Below are positions 35,288-46,339 of a DNA stretch of 64,000 nt, piece by piece. A program made the translations under genes and the position numbers. This DNA comes from Azospirillum sp. RU38E (GTDB lineage: Bacteria > Pseudomonadota > Alphaproteobacteria > Azospirillales > Azospirillaceae). Each line of letters starts with the position of its first letter. Position 1 is the first letter of the stretch. The notes below the pieces were generated by a model. The model had not been told where the DNA came from. It did no database searches and worked only from the letters and a program-made list of their open reading frames with translations. The stretch spans positions 147,821-211,820 of the forward strand of contig NZ_FZOI01000007.1 of assembly GCF_900188385.1 (NCBI RefSeq), in the 5' to 3' direction.

Positions 35288-36130
35288 ATGAGCCACGCTG
35301 ATCTTTCCCGCACCATCGATGCCGCCTGGGACAACCGCGAGGGCCTCGGCTTTTCCACCCAGGGCGCCGTGCGCGACGCGGTGGAAACCGCCCTGTCCTT
35401 GCTGGACAAGGGCGAAGCCCGCGTGGCGGAAAAGATCGACGGCACCTGGGTGGTGAACCAGTGGCTGAAAAAGGCGGTGCTGCTGTCCTTCCGCCTGAAT
35501 GACAACAGCGTCATCCAGGGCGGCCCCGGCGGGGCCACCTGGTGGGACAAGGTGCCGTCCAAGTTTGTCGGCTGGGATGAGGCGGCGTGGCGTCAGGCCG
35601 GCTTCCGCGCCGTACCGGGCAGCGTGGTGCGCCGCAGCGCCTATGTGGCGCCGGGCGTGGTGCTGATGCCCAGCTTCGTCAATGTCGGTGCCTTTGTCGA
35701 CAAGGGCACCATGGTGGATACCTGGGCCACCGTCGGTTCCTGCGCCCAGATCGGCCGGAATGTGCACCTGTCCGGCGGTGTCGGTATCGGCGGCGTGCTG
35801 GAACCGCTGCAGGCCGGCCCGGTGATCATCGAGGATGATTGCTTCATCGGCGCGCGGTCGGAAGTGGTGGAAGGCGTGATTGTGGAGCAGGGGGCTGTCC
35901 TGTCGATGGGCGTCTTCATCTCCGCCACCACCAAGATCATCGACCGCAGCACCGGTGAGGTGTTTGTCGGCCGGGTGCCGGCCTATTCCGTGGTGGTGCC
36001 GGGCAGCCTGCCGGGCAAGCCGCTGCCGGACGGCACGCCGGGCCCCAGCCTGTCCTGCGCGGTGATCGTCAAGCGCGTGGACGCGCAGACCCGCTCCAAG
36101 ACCAGCATCAACGATCTGCTGCGTGATTGA
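35288..36130 (+). CDS. dapD: 2,3,4,5-tetrahydropyridine-2,6-dicarboxylate N-succinyltransferase
   Basis: 280 aa. A left-handed beta-helix of hexapeptide repeats runs from [31 protein letters not shown] to about residue 240. The N-terminal helical domain ends [20 protein letters not shown]. It succinylates the lysine/meso-DAP precursor. dapE, the next succinyl-pathway desuccinylase, follows after two hairpins. Confidence 0.97.
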   Translation: MSHADLSRTIDAAWDNREGLGFSTQGAVRDAVETALSLLDKGEARVAEKIDGTWVVNQWLKKAVLLSFRLNDNSVIQGGPGGATWWDKVPSKFVGWDEAAWRQAGFRAVPGSVVRRSAYVAPGVVLMPSFVNVGAFVDKGTMVDTWATVGSCAQIGRNVHLSGGVGIGGVLEPLQAGPVIIEDDCFIGARSEVVEGVIVEQGAVLSMGVFISATTKIIDRSTGEVFVGRVPAYSVVVPGSLPGKPLPDGTPGPSLSCAVIVKRVDAQTRSKTSINDLLRD

Positions 36131-36142
36131 TGGGTGTGATGG

Positions 36143-36168
36143 GACAAGGGCACCTAAGTGTCCTTGTC
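36143..36168. terminator. Hairpin 1 between dapD and dapE
   Basis: Stem GACAAGGGCAC / GTGTCCTTGTC with loop CTAA and one G-U pair, 12 bp after the dapD stop. No T run follows. Confidence 0.45.
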
Positions 36169-36185
36169 TTAATTGCCATCCCAAC

Positions 36186-36233
36186 GTCTTAACCGTCACC
36201 CCGGCGAAGGCCGGGGTGACGGTTAAGACTTTT
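36186..36233 (+). terminator. Very long perfect hairpin between dapD and dapE
   Basis: A 20-bp uninterrupted stem starts GTCTTAACCGTCACCCCGGC, has loop GAAG, and is followed by TTTT. The inner CACCCCGGC-GAAG-GCCGGGGTG resembles dispersed alphaproteobacterial palindromes. It could terminate the dapD transcript, leaving dapE with its own promoter, or be a mobile palindrome. Confidence 0.6.
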
Positions 36234-36276
36234 GACGGACCTAGCCCCCCCGCCCCCCAACCCCCAGGCTTCCCCT

Positions 36277-37431
36277 ATGTCCATCGATCCCGTTGCCCTG
36301 ACCCAGGCCCTGATCCGTTGCCCCAGTGTCACCCCCGCCGATGCCGGGGCGTTGGGCGTGCTGGAGGGGGTGTTGACCGACATGGGCTTCACCTGCACCC
36401 GCCTGCGGTTTGAGGAGCCGGGCACCGACCCGGTGGACAATCTCTATGCCCGCCTGGGCAGCGCCAGCCCCAATTTCTGCTTCGCTGGCCATACCGATGT
36501 GGTGCCCACCGGCGACCGCGCCGGCTGGACCGTCGATCCGTTCGGGGCGGAGATCATTGACGGCAAGCTGTTCGGGCGCGGCACCTCTGACATGAAGGGG
36601 GCCATCGCCTGTTTCGTTGCCGCAACGAAATCGTTCCTGGATCGCAATGGTACGCCCAACGGCTCCATCTCCCTGCTGATCACGGGGGATGAGGAAGGGC
36701 CGTCCATCAATGGCACGCGCAAGGTGCTGGACTGGATGCGCGAGCAGGGGGAAGTGATCGATGCCTGTCTGGTGGGGGAACCCACCAACCCGAAGGCGCT
36801 GGGCGACATGATGAAGATCGGCCGGCGCGGCTCTGTCACTGCCACGCTGACGGCCTATGGCGCGCAGGGCCATGTCGCCTATCCGCATCTGGCGGATAAC
36901 CCACTGCCCCGCCTGACGGAGGCGCTGACCCTGCTGGCCGGCAGCCCGCTGGATGAGGGCACGGCCCATTTCCAGCCCAGCACCCTGGCGCTAACCACCA
37001 TCGATGTCGGCAACCCGGCCAGCAATGTCATCCCGGCCAAGGGAACGGCAAAATTCAATATCCGTTTCAATGATCTGCACACGCCCGACAGCCTGGAAGC
37101 CCATATCCGCGATGTGCTGGAAGAGGTGGGCGGGGCCTGGGATCTGAAGATGCAGACCAGCGGTGTCGCCTTCCTGACCCCGCCCGGCCCCCTGGTGGCC
37201 ACGGTGGCCGGGGCCGTGACGGCGGTGACGGGCAAGCAACCGGAACTGTCCACCAGCGGCGGCACCTCTGACGCCCGCTTCATCAAGGATCATTGCCCGG
37301 TGGTGGAATTCGGGCTGGTCGGCGCCACCATGCACAAGGTGGATGAACATGTGGCCGTGGCCGACCTGATCCAGCTGACCGCCATTTATGACCGGGTGCT
37401 GGTTGATTTCTTCGCCGGCAAGGCCGCCTGA
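36277..37431 (+). CDS. dapE: Succinyl-diaminopimelate desuccinylase
   Basis: 384 aa from ATG 36277 (15 codons inside the longest frame; the upstream part is not conserved). Metal ligands lie in [31 protein letters not shown] and the late [10 protein letters not shown]. The substrate-binding [13 protein letters not shown] segment is also present. It removes succinate to give LL-diaminopimelate. Its stop overlaps the next start (TGATG). Confidence 0.97.
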   Translation: MSIDPVALTQALIRCPSVTPADAGALGVLEGVLTDMGFTCTRLRFEEPGTDPVDNLYARLGSASPNFCFAGHTDVVPTGDRAGWTVDPFGAEIIDGKLFGRGTSDMKGAIACFVAATKSFLDRNGTPNGSISLLITGDEEGPSINGTRKVLDWMREQGEVIDACLVGEPTNPKALGDMMKIGRRGSVTATLTAYGAQGHVAYPHLADNPLPRLTEALTLLAGSPLDEGTAHFQPSTLALTTIDVGNPASNVIPAKGTAKFNIRFNDLHTPDSLEAHIRDVLEEVGGAWDLKMQTSGVAFLTPPGPLVATVAGAVTAVTGKQPELSTSGGTSDARFIKDHCPVVEFGLVGATMHKVDEHVAVADLIQLTAIYDRVLVDFFAGKAA

Positions 37432-37986
37432 TGCTGTCGCCTGAAATCCGGCAGGGGCTGGCCGGCGCCCTGCGCCTGTTGCGGCTGGATGCCGGCGGCA
37501 TGGCTTGTTTCAGCGACAGCGATGCGGATATTGCGCGCAGCTTCAGGGTCTATCTGCTGGTCTTCCCGCTCTCCCTGCTGATCTCCGTGGCGCTGGGCGA
37601 CCCGATGCTGGGCAAGCTGGGCCTGCCGCTTTATCTGGCGCTGGAGGCGGTGACGATGGCGGCCAATGTTGCCGGATTCCTGCTGCTGGCCTGCCATCTG
37701 GCCCAGGCCATGGGGCATGGATCGCGCATTGGCCTGATGGTGGTCGCCTATAACTGGTCGCAGTTGGTGGCCATGCTGGTCTATGCCCTGTTCGTCACCC
37801 TGTCCCTGGGCCTGTCCGGCGGCGGGGAGGCGGGGGCGCAGGCGGTGAATGGTGCGCTGGTTGTGCCCATGCTCTGGCTGCTGGTCTATGGCTGGTTCGT
37901 GCTGCGCCAGTCGCTGGCCTGCAACGGTTTGCTGGCCAGCGCCCTGCTGCTGAGCGATCTCACCCTCAATCTGCTGATTAATTCCG

Positions 37987-38006
<20 letters not shown>
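37431..38006 (+). CDS. Integral membrane protein of unknown function
   Basis: 191 aa coupled to dapE by a TGATG overlap. Four or five hydrophobic stretches are visible (YLLVFPLSLLISVAL, LYLALEAVTMAANVAGFLLLACHL, LMVVAYNWSQLVAMLVYALFVTL and VVPMLWLLVYGWFVLRQSL). I do not recognise the family. Its 3' end overlaps the converging thiE gene by 20 bp. Conserved placement after dapE could be tested in related genomes. Confidence 0.75.
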
Positions 38007-39606
<1,600 letters not shown>

Positions 39607-39620
39607 TATCTCTCCCCCGA

Positions 39621-40772
39621 TCAGGCGGCGGCGCTGCGGGCAAAGCGCGCGGCGCCGAAACCGGCGATCTTGTCGTCCACCCGGCCGGTCAATACAAGAT
39701 CGGCGATGGTGTGGGCGGTGATGGGGGCCAGCAGAATGCCGTTGCGGTGATGGCCGGTGGCCAGCGCCAGCCCCTCCACCCCCTCGGCCCAACCCAGGAT
39801 GGGCGCATCGTCGCGGCAACCGGGGCGCAGGCCATTCCACATTTCCCGGATCGGCAGTTCCTCGATCCCCGGCAGGGTGCGCCAAGCCGCTTCCAGCAGG
39901 GCCAGCACGCCGCCGGCCGTCATCTGCTCGTCAAAGCCCTTTTCCTCCGTCGTGGCACCGACGATCAGCGTGCCGTCGGCGCGCGGCACCAGATAGCATT
40001 TGGGGCCCCAGACAACATGGTTCAACAGCGGGGCGGCCGGGTCCATGGCGATGGACAGCATCTGGCCCTTTACGGGGCGCACCGGCGGCGGGGCGGGCAG
40101 GCCGGGCAGCAGGCGCGACCAGGCCCCGGCCGCCAGCACCACCTTGTCCGCCGCCTGCACCCGGTCGCCCAGTTGCACGCCGGTAACGCGGCCAGCGCTG
40201 ATCTCCAGCCCTGTCACCGGTGTGCCTTCATGCAGGCGTCCGCCGGCCCGGGCCAGGGCCACGCGCAGCGCCGCTGTGGCCAGACGGTTATCCACCTGCC
40301 CATCGCGGGGGGAATAGACGGCGGCGGCCGTGCGCGGGTTCAGGAACGGTTCCCGTTCCTTGGCCTGGGCACCGGTCAGCCAGTGGATATCCAGCCCCAG
40401 CCCGCGCTGGAATTCGTAATTGCTGCGCAGCGTTTCCACATCATCGCGGGTCAGCGCCACCACCATAGTGCCTTCGCGGCGCAGGCCGACGGGCAGGCCG
40501 CTGGCCGCTTCCAGTTCGGCGGCGAAGTCGGGCCACATTTCCCGGCTGGCCAGGCAGAGCGGCAGCAGCGGCTGTTCGCCCGGCTCCGCCTCCACCGCGG
40601 CGGCCAGCATCCCGGCGGCGGCGCGGCTGGCCCGTTGGCCGGCGGCGGGGTCACGTTCGAAAATATCCACCGACGCGCCGGAGAGCGCCAGCCGCCAGCC
40701 AATGGCCAGCCCGATGATGCCGCCGCCGATGATGACGACGCGCGGTTGCGATGAAGACATGGTGATGGACAT
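39621..40772 (-). CDS. thiO: Glycine oxidase ThiO (FAD-dependent)
   Basis: 383 aa from ATG 40772, placed by the riboswitch and the GGGAGG site upstream; the longer frame would run through the riboswitch. The FAD-binding motif is VVIIGGGIIGLAIGWRLALSGA, with FERD as the ribose-binding acidic end. RPVKGQMLSI and GHHRNGILLAP are typical of ThiO. It oxidises glycine to the imine used by ThiG. It heads the thi operon. Confidence 0.94.
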   Translation of the reverse strand: MSITMSSSQPRVVIIGGGIIGLAIGWRLALSGASVDIFERDPAAGQRASRAAAGMLAAAVEAEPGEQPLLPLCLASREMWPDFAAELEAASGLPVGLRREGTMVVALTRDDVETLRSNYEFQRGLGLDIHWLTGAQAKEREPFLNPRTAAAVYSPRDGQVDNRLATAALRVALARAGGRLHEGTPVTGLEISAGRVTGVQLGDRVQAADKVVLAAGAWSRLLPGLPAPPPVRPVKGQMLSIAMDPAAPLLNHVVWGPKCYLVPRADGTLIVGATTEEKGFDEQMTAGGVLALLEAAWRTLPGIEELPIREMWNGLRPGCRDDAPILGWAEGVEGLALATGHHRNGILLAPITAHTIADLVLTGRVDDKIAGFGAARFARSAAA

Positions 40773-40784
40773 GGCTGAACATCC

Positions 40785-40867
40785 TCCCTTCGCCGGCATG
40801 ACCCGGATCAGGTTCGATGGGTATGATCTCAGCCGTGCCGACGCATCCGCCGGCCACGGCACCCCAG
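40785..40867 (-). promoter_or_regulatory. TPP riboswitch (THI element)
   Basis: Read on the minus strand, the canonical pieces occur in order: GGGGTGCC, CGGCTGAGATCATACCC, GAACCTGATCCGGGTCATG, and CCGGCGAAGGGAGG. CTGAGA and the ACCTGATC / GGGT core form the ligand pocket. The Shine-Dalgarno of thiO overlaps the 3' end, so control is probably at translation initiation. Confidence 0.96.
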
Positions 40868-40951
40868 ATTGACGATGAGAAGAGTCATGGGCCTGTCACA
40901 GACCGAAAGCAAGGCCCGGACATGGCCGTCACCCATGCTTGGCGCAAATGG

Positions 40952-40981
40952 AAAACCCCGCCCGGTGGACCGGGCGGGGTT
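40952..40981 (-). terminator. Intrinsic terminator of the MCP gene
   Basis: A 12-bp perfect stem (AACCCCGCCCGG / CCGGGCGGGGTT, loop TCCA in minus-strand sense) followed by TTTT on the minus strand, 60 bp after the MCP stop. Confidence 0.85.
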
Positions 40982-41040
40982 GGAAAGGCTGCGTTTCCGG
41001 GGGCTGGAGTGGGGTTCTGCTGCCCCAGCCCCCGGCGGCA

Positions 41041-42729
41041 TTACGCCGCGATCAGGGTTTTGACAAACTTGTCCACTTCCACATTCAGAACTTCGGACTG
41101 GCGCGTCACGTCGGATGCCGTGCCATGCACCGTGCTGGCGGCCCCGCCGGTATTGGCGGCGGCCTCACTGACGCCCTGCACCGCGTTGCACACGGCCTGG
41201 GTGCCATTGGCCACATCCTGCACCCGGCGGGCGATCTCGTTGGTGCTGGCCTGCTGTTCCTCGATGGCGGCGGCCAGGGCCGTGGTGATCTCCCCGATCT
41301 TGTCGATCGTGTAGGCGATGCGGTTGATGGCGCTGACGGCGGCCCCGGTTTCCCGCTGGATGCTGGCGACCTGGGCGGCAATATCCTCTGTGGCTTTGCC
41401 GGTCTGGGTGGCAAGCGTCTTCACTTCGCTGGCGACCACGGCGAAGCCCTTGCCGGCTTCCCCGGCGCGGGCCGCCTCAATCGTCGCGTTCAGGGCCAGC
41501 AGGTTGGTCTGGGCGGCGATGCCCTGGATCAGCGTCACCACTTCCTCAATCCTTGTGGCGGCACCTTGCAGCCCGTCCATCGTCCGGGTGGTCTCGGTGG
41601 CGTCTTCCACGGCGGCGCGGGTGACATTATTCACCTCCACCACCTGCCGGGCGATTTCCGCGATGGAGGCGTTGATCTGTTCGGTGGCGGCGGCCACGCC
41701 CTGCACACTGCCGGCCGATTCATTGGAGGCCTGGGCCACTTCCGACGCCTGCCCGGCGGCGGCTGTGGCGGCCGCGGTCAGCCCCTGGGCACTGTCGCGC
41801 ATATCCTGGGCAGAGGCGGCCAAGGCGGCGGAAACCTGCCCCAGCTTGCCGGCGAAATCGCTGGTCATGCGCTCCAGCTGCTGGCGGCGCTGTTCCTTGG
41901 CGATCTGTTCGGCCTGCTGTTCGGCGGCCATCCGGCGGCCATCCAGCAGCCCGGCCTTGAACACGTCCAGCGCCTTGGCGATGCGGCCGATTTCATCCCC
42001 ACGGCCGGTTTCCGGCACGGTGGCTTCATAATCACCACCGGCCAGGGTCTGCACCGTGGCGGCAACGTGGGTCAGCGGCTTGGTAACCTGACGCGAGACC
42101 ATCCAGCTGGCGAAACTGACCGACGCGAGAATGCCAATGGCGGCGATGATCAGCATCAGGTTGCGTTCAGTGTCGGCAAAGGCATCCAGCCGATCGATGG
42201 CTGTTTCGACATAGGCCACCTGCTGCTGCGACAGCTTGATCATCACATCGTTGAAGGCCTTGCGGTTGGCGCGGTTGGCGTCATTGTCGCCCAGCGTGCG
42301 GGCCGCTTCGGCCCCGTTCTGGCGCCCGGCCTCCATCATGTCGGTGCGGAAGCGAATGAATTCTCGGCCCCTGGCAATGGCGTCGCGCATATCCTTTTCC
42401 ACCGCCGGATCGATCACCGCTTCATAGGCGGTCAGACGCTTATCCAGCGTCTGCAGGCTGGTGGTCATCGTCTTGGCGAATTTTTCCAGCTCGGCGGCAT
42501 CGCGGGCCATGTAGATGCCGCGGCTGTCCATCACCACGGCATTGATCAGGCCATTGATCTGTTCAGACAGAACGGCACGCTGGTTGGCCGCCCCCATCCG
42601 CTCCACCTCTTTCTGGTAAACGGACAGGGCCTGCAGGCCCAACACAACCATGATCACCGCAACAAGGGTCAGCAATGCCACGGCCAAGTTGACCTTGAGC
42701 GCTATTCCCATATCGCGAAAATTCAACAT
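41041..42729 (-). CDS. Methyl-accepting chemotaxis protein
   Basis: 562 aa from ATG 42729 (AGGAG eight bases upstream). It has an N-terminal TM helix ([23 protein letters not shown]), a four-helix-bundle-like periplasmic domain (~45-190), TM2 ([21 protein letters not shown]), HAMP ([20 protein letters not shown] region) and a signalling domain with the tip [20 protein letters not shown]. There is no PilZ domain. The ligand is unknown. A sigma-54-like box lies 40 bp upstream. Confidence 0.94.
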   Translation of the reverse strand: MLNFRDMGIALKVNLAVALLTLVAVIMVVLGLQALSVYQKEVERMGAANQRAVLSEQINGLINAVVMDSRGIYMARDAAELEKFAKTMTTSLQTLDKRLTAYEAVIDPAVEKDMRDAIARGREFIRFRTDMMEAGRQNGAEAARTLGDNDANRANRKAFNDVMIKLSQQQVAYVETAIDRLDAFADTERNLMLIIAAIGILASVSFASWMVSRQVTKPLTHVAATVQTLAGGDYEATVPETGRGDEIGRIAKALDVFKAGLLDGRRMAAEQQAEQIAKEQRRQQLERMTSDFAGKLGQVSAALAASAQDMRDSAQGLTAAATAAAGQASEVAQASNESAGSVQGVAAATEQINASIAEIARQVVEVNNVTRAAVEDATETTRTMDGLQGAATRIEEVVTLIQGIAAQTNLLALNATIEAARAGEAGKGFAVVASEVKTLATQTGKATEDIAAQVASIQRETGAAVSAINRIAYTIDKIGEITTALAAAIEEQQASTNEIARRVQDVANGTQAVCNAVQGVSEAAANTGGAASTVHGTASDVTRQSEVLNVEVDKFVKTLIAA

Positions 42730-42764
42730 GGCTTTTTCTCCTGACAACTTTTGGATAGGTCGCA

Positions 42765-42782
42765 GTGCTACATTTGTGCCTG
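42765..42782 (-). promoter_or_regulatory. Possible sigma-54-type promoter of the MCP gene
   Basis: On the minus strand AGGCACAAATGTAGCA keeps GG and GC exactly 10 bp apart, with the -24 part GGCAC intact and TAGCA instead of TTGCA at -12. Transcription would begin near 42755, about 26 bp before the start codon. That spacing is similar to the two stronger sites in this window. Confidence 0.4.
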
Positions 42783-42920
42783 TGCCTGATGTTGTCAGAA
42801 TGCCAAGATTCCGAATTTTGAACAGATATGCAGAGGGTTATGATTGTGTTCGCTGCAACCTTCTTCAGAATAGATTGATTTTGTTATCGGATTATTGGTT
42901 TACCACTTTGGTAACCGATG

Positions 42921-43634
42921 TCATTGCCTGGACCGGCGGCGGAAGCGCAGGAAGACCGGGCGGCAGCCCGTCAGCATTTTCTGTTCATACCGGGTGGCGG
43001 GCCAATCTTCAGGCCGGGTGCGCCAGTCGGTGGGGCCTTCGGCCATCCATTCGAAATCCGGATGGCGCCAGGTATGTTCCAGCATCCAGCGGGCCAGCTG
43101 CATGTCGTCCGACGCCATGCGCAGTTCCGCCCCATCCTTCAGCACGCGGGACAGGCGCGGCAGGTTATCCGGGCCGATGAAGCGGCGGAAGGCATGGCGG
43201 GCCTTGGGCCACGGATCGGGGAACAGTACGAAGGCACGGCCGACCGAGGCGTCGGGCAGGGCATCCAGGATGGGACGGGCATCATCGGGTACCACGCGGA
43301 TATTCCGCTGCCCGCCCTGCTCAATATGTTTCAGCAGGGAGGAGACGCCGTTGATGAACGGCTCGCAGCCGATGAAGCCGATATCGGGGTTGCGCTCCGC
43401 GTGCCAGGCCAGATGTTCACCGCCGCCGAACCCGACCTCAAACCACAGGTCGCGCATCGGCTGGTCGAACAGGCCGGAGACATCCAGCCTGGTGCCATCC
43501 TTGGGCGCTTCCAGCTTTATCGCCGGCAGTAGAGTGTCCAGCACCTCCAGTCGGCCCTTGCGCAGGGGCCGGCCATGGCGACGGCCATAAAGAACCTTGC
43601 GGTGGGGGATATCGTCGGGGTTCTGCGTGGACAT
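42921..43634 (-). CDS. trmB: tRNA (guanine-N7-)-methyltransferase
   Basis: 237 aa. SAM-binding motif: LWFEVGFGGGEHLAWHA (about residues 63-79), followed by FIGCEPFINGVSSLL. The family signature FVLFPDPWPKARHAFRRFI is present, as are the late WRTRPEDWPATRYEQKML residues. It methylates G46 of tRNA. It follows metK on the same strand with a terminator between, so the methyl donor and this methylase lie side by side. Confidence 0.95.
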   Translation of the reverse strand: MSTQNPDDIPHRKVLYGRRHGRPLRKGRLEVLDTLLPAIKLEAPKDGTRLDVSGLFDQPMRDLWFEVGFGGGEHLAWHAERNPDIGFIGCEPFINGVSSLLKHIEQGGQRNIRVVPDDARPILDALPDASVGRAFVLFPDPWPKARHAFRRFIGPDNLPRLSRVLKDGAELRMASDDMQLARWMLEHTWRHPDFEWMAEGPTDWRTRPEDWPATRYEQKMLTGCRPVFLRFRRRSRQ

Positions 43635-43669
43635 GGTGCTAAATCAACCGGCTTTGGATCGGGGTATCG

Positions 43670-43705
43670 AAAAATGGCAAACGGCCCGCCGGTGAGGGCG
43701 GGCCG
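43670..43705 (-). terminator. Intrinsic terminator of metK
   Basis: Stem CGGCCCGCC / GGCGGGCCG with a 6-nt loop, followed on the minus strand by GTTTGCCATTTTT-like T-rich sequence. Confidence 0.8.
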
Positions 43706-43732
43706 GTCGCTGGCACTTTGGCAGGGCCTGGA

Positions 43733-44902
43733 TCAGGCGCCGAAGGCAGATTTCAGATCGGCGACCAGATCGGTCTTCTCCCAGCTGAAGCCGCCATCAG
43801 CCTCCGGCTCCCGGCCGAAATGGCCGTAAGCAGCGGTGCGGGCATAGATGGCGCGGTTCAGCTTCAGATGCTCGCGGATGCCACGGGGGCTCAGGTTCAT
43901 CAGCTGGCGCAGCACGTCGGACAGCTTATCCTCATCCACGCGGCCGGTGCCGGCCGTGTCGATATAGACCGACAGCGGGTGCGACACGCCGATGGCGTAG
44001 CTGAGCTGGATGGTGCACTTGTCAGCCAGACCGGCGGCAACGACGTTCTTGGCCAGATAGCGCGCGGCATAGGCGGCGGAACGGTCAACCTTGGTCGGAT
44101 CCTTGCCGGAGAAGGCGCCGCCACCATGCGGGGCAGCCCCGCCATAGGTGTCCACAATGATCTTGCGGCCGGTCAGACCGGCATCACCATCGGGGCCACC
44201 AATGACGAAACGGCCGGTCGGGTTGACGTAAAACGCCTCTTCCGGGCACATCCAGCCTTCCGGCAGGATCTCCAGCACATGGCGGCGCGCCGTTTCCCGG
44301 ATCTCTTCCTGGCTCACGGTTTCCGAATGCTGGGTGGACAGCACCACAGAGGTGGCGCCCACCGGCTTGCCATCGCGGTATTGCAGGGAGAACTGGCTCT
44401 TCGCATCGGGACCCAGCCAGGGGGTGGCGCCGGAATGGCGTACTTCCGCCAAGCTCTTCAACAGCTTGTGGCTGTAATAGAGCGGGGCCGGCATCAGGGC
44501 CGGGGTCTCGGTGCAGGCATAACCGAACATGATGCCCTGGTCGCCCGCCCCTTCATCCTTGCTGCCGGCAGCATCGACGCCAACGGCGATGTCGGCGGAC
44601 TGGGCGTGCAGATGGACGGAGACATCGGCAGTGGCCCAGTGGAAGCCCTTCTGCTCATAGCCAATATCACGGACAGCGGCGCGGGCGACCTCTTCAACCT
44701 GCTTCAGCAGCTCACCGGGGCCGCGCACTTCACCGGCAATCACGATTCGGTTGGTGGTCGCCAGGGTCTCACAGGCGACGCGGGCATAGGGGTCCTGGGC
44801 CAGATACAGGTCGACCACGGCATCAGAGATGCGGTCGCATACCTTGTCGGGATGGCCCTCGGAGACGGACTCGCTGGTGAAAATATAATTCGTCTTTGCC
44901 AC
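43733..44902 (-). CDS. metK: S-adenosylmethionine synthetase
   Basis: 389 aa. Signature regions are [20 protein letters not shown] (ATP and metal site), [14 protein letters not shown] (flexible active-site loop region) and the P-loop-like [19 protein letters not shown]. It makes SAM from methionine and ATP. A GC-rich hairpin with a T run and a candidate promoter (TTGACC-N17-GACAAA, 44980-45008) lie in the 150 bp before it. I found no match to known SAM riboswitch classes. Confidence 0.97.
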   Translation of the reverse strand: MAKTNYIFTSESVSEGHPDKVCDRISDAVVDLYLAQDPYARVACETLATTNRIVIAGEVRGPGELLKQVEEVARAAVRDIGYEQKGFHWATADVSVHLHAQSADIAVGVDAAGSKDEGAGDQGIMFGYACTETPALMPAPLYYSHKLLKSLAEVRHSGATPWLGPDAKSQFSLQYRDGKPVGATSVVLSTQHSETVSQEEIRETARRHVLEILPEGWMCPEEAFYVNPTGRFVIGGPDGDAGLTGRKIIVDTYGGAAPHGGGAFSGKDPTKVDRSAAYAARYLAKNVVAAGLADKCTIQLSYAIGVSHPLSVYIDTAGTGRVDEDKLSDVLRQLMNLSPRGIREHLKLNRAIYARTAAYGHFGREPEADGGFSWEKTDLVADLKSAFGA

Positions 44903-44938
44903 TTGCGATCGCCTCGGTCAGTGAAAGCGCTGGGTATA

Positions 44939-44981
44939 AAACAAAACACGCCGCCCCCGGAACAACCAGGTGCAGCGTGTT
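44939..44981 (-). terminator. Terminator or attenuator hairpin upstream of metK
   Basis: On the minus strand AACACGCTGC pairs with GCGGCGTGTT (one G-U pair), and TTTTGTTTTATA follows. It probably ends the transcript of the XRE gene, but could attenuate metK. Confidence 0.6.
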
Positions 44982-45053
44982 TGTCGCAAGCTTTCCCGAT
45001 ATGGTCAAGAGAGGGTGACAGCCGTCTTCTGGCATTTCACCCTTTCCGCCTGC

Positions 45054-45506
45054 TCAGGCCGCGTCGGCTGCCGAAGCAACAGCCTTGGTCAGTTCGAAGA
45101 TGCGCTTGCGCACACCGGGATCGGTGATGCGGTAATAGGCACGCACCAGTTCCAGCGTCTCGCGCTTGGCCATCGGGTCCGGCTCACCGGCTTCCGGCAT
45201 GGCAGACGGAGCGCTGGTGTTTTCCCCGCTTTCCGGGTCGGCCATGTCGTCGAAAAAGAAGGAGACCGGCACGTCCAGTACGCGGGACAGGTCGAACAGG
45301 CGGGAAGCCCCGATGCGGTTGGCACCCCGCTCGTATTTCTGCACCTGCTGGAACGTCAGGCCAATGGCCTCGCCCAGCTTCTCCTGGCTCATGCCCAGCA
45401 GGGTGCGGCGCAGTCGGACGCGGGAACCGACATGCACATCGATCGGATTCGGCTTACCCAGCTTGGGACGACCGCCACCACGACGGCCACGGGTTGCGGT
45501 TTGCAT
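45054..45506 (-). CDS. XRE family helix-turn-helix regulator
   Basis: 150 aa with GGAGG upstream. The helix-turn-helix is VGSRVRLRRTLLGMSQEKLGEAIGLTFQQVQKYERGANRI (residues ~26-66, in two halves). The C-terminal part ELVRAYYRITDPGVRKRIFELTKAV is typical of a widely conserved alphaproteobacterial group often found next to metK. The N-terminus is basic and Gly-rich. Possible control of metK or autoregulation is inference from position only. Confidence 0.92.
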   Translation of the reverse strand: MQTATRGRRGGGRPKLGKPNPIDVHVGSRVRLRRTLLGMSQEKLGEAIGLTFQQVQKYERGANRIGASRLFDLSRVLDVPVSFFFDDMADPESGENTSAPSAMPEAGEPDPMAKRETLELVRAYYRITDPGVRKRIFELTKAVASAADAA

Positions 45507-46339
45507 TTGAACAACCTCCAGATTGGCGGACGGGCTGATCCTGCGACATACGTTTGCATGACGTCAAGTTCTTTGCCCTATGCTTCGGGATGTAGGGCCA
45601 CCGGCTTCTGCGCCTTTTGCGATGGCTTTCCTAAAGCTGTATGAGTGGGCGTGCTATTTTTACAGAAGCGACGTGTTATGAAGATGAACACGCCCTGTGG
45701 CTGTGCCAATAGTTCTTTTGGTCACATAGCCAAAGGATAGCACGCGGCTAGGCCCGAGAATTGTCGCCAGCTAATGTCTGATTAATAACTTCATCTGTAT
45801 GCGGAAAAGGCAGGGGTAGCGTATTATGCATGGCTGCCAGTATGGCTGCTTCCCGGCCGCCCATTATCCGCGCGCGATAGCCCGCTTGCCGGAACGCCCT
45901 TCGGACTAGCGCCGGGTGCGTTTAAACGGAAACGCACCCGGCGCTAAGTCCTTGTTCAGCGAGCGGATTCACGCTCCAAAGCGATTCCGCTTTTCCGCGA
46001 TCCGCTCTAAGCGCATCTGGTCAGGGGCAAATCGATTTGTCTGAGAGTGCCGACGAAAACCGGGCGCTGTTGAGGGGTGAGCTTACTGGGGACATGTTCT
46101 GCTTGATGCCCCGTGGGTTCAGCGTTGGTGACTTTTTGCTGAGCCCGTAATTTACGATTATTGATCGCGGCTGCACTGTTGTCGAGACTTGCTGGTTATT
46201 GGCTTATATTATCAAATAGTTAATATCATCGCCGCTGCCGATCGGCGCGAGGGATGAGATGGCGCAAAGCATTGGATTTTCTCCGCCCGGACCGTTGCGC
46301 GGCCTGTCCACTGGTGTGGCCTGCCTTGATATTGTCTGG
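45507..46339. other. 833-bp region without a recognisable gene
   Basis: No ORF here has coding character or a ribosome site; the + frame from 46259 runs antisense through ptsP. The stretch is less GC-rich than its surroundings (for example 45640-45810 and 46130-46240). It contains copy 2 of the 103-bp repeat. It could hold the XRE promoter, a small RNA or remains of a deleted gene; nothing more specific is visible. Confidence 0.5.
45907..46009. repeat. 103-bp structured interspersed repeat, copy 2
   Basis: Differs from 19959-20061 at three positions: two in or beside the loop of the left hairpin and one in the right half. Same orientation as copy 1. The stem of 17 bp is unchanged between copies, which suggests recent spread or selection on structure. 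Confidence 0.9.

Noticed and set aside
44903..45053. SAM or SAM/SAH riboswitch before metK
   Set aside because: None of the conserved cores of SAM-I, SAM-II or SAM/SAH classes could be found; only hairpins without the ligand-binding sequence.
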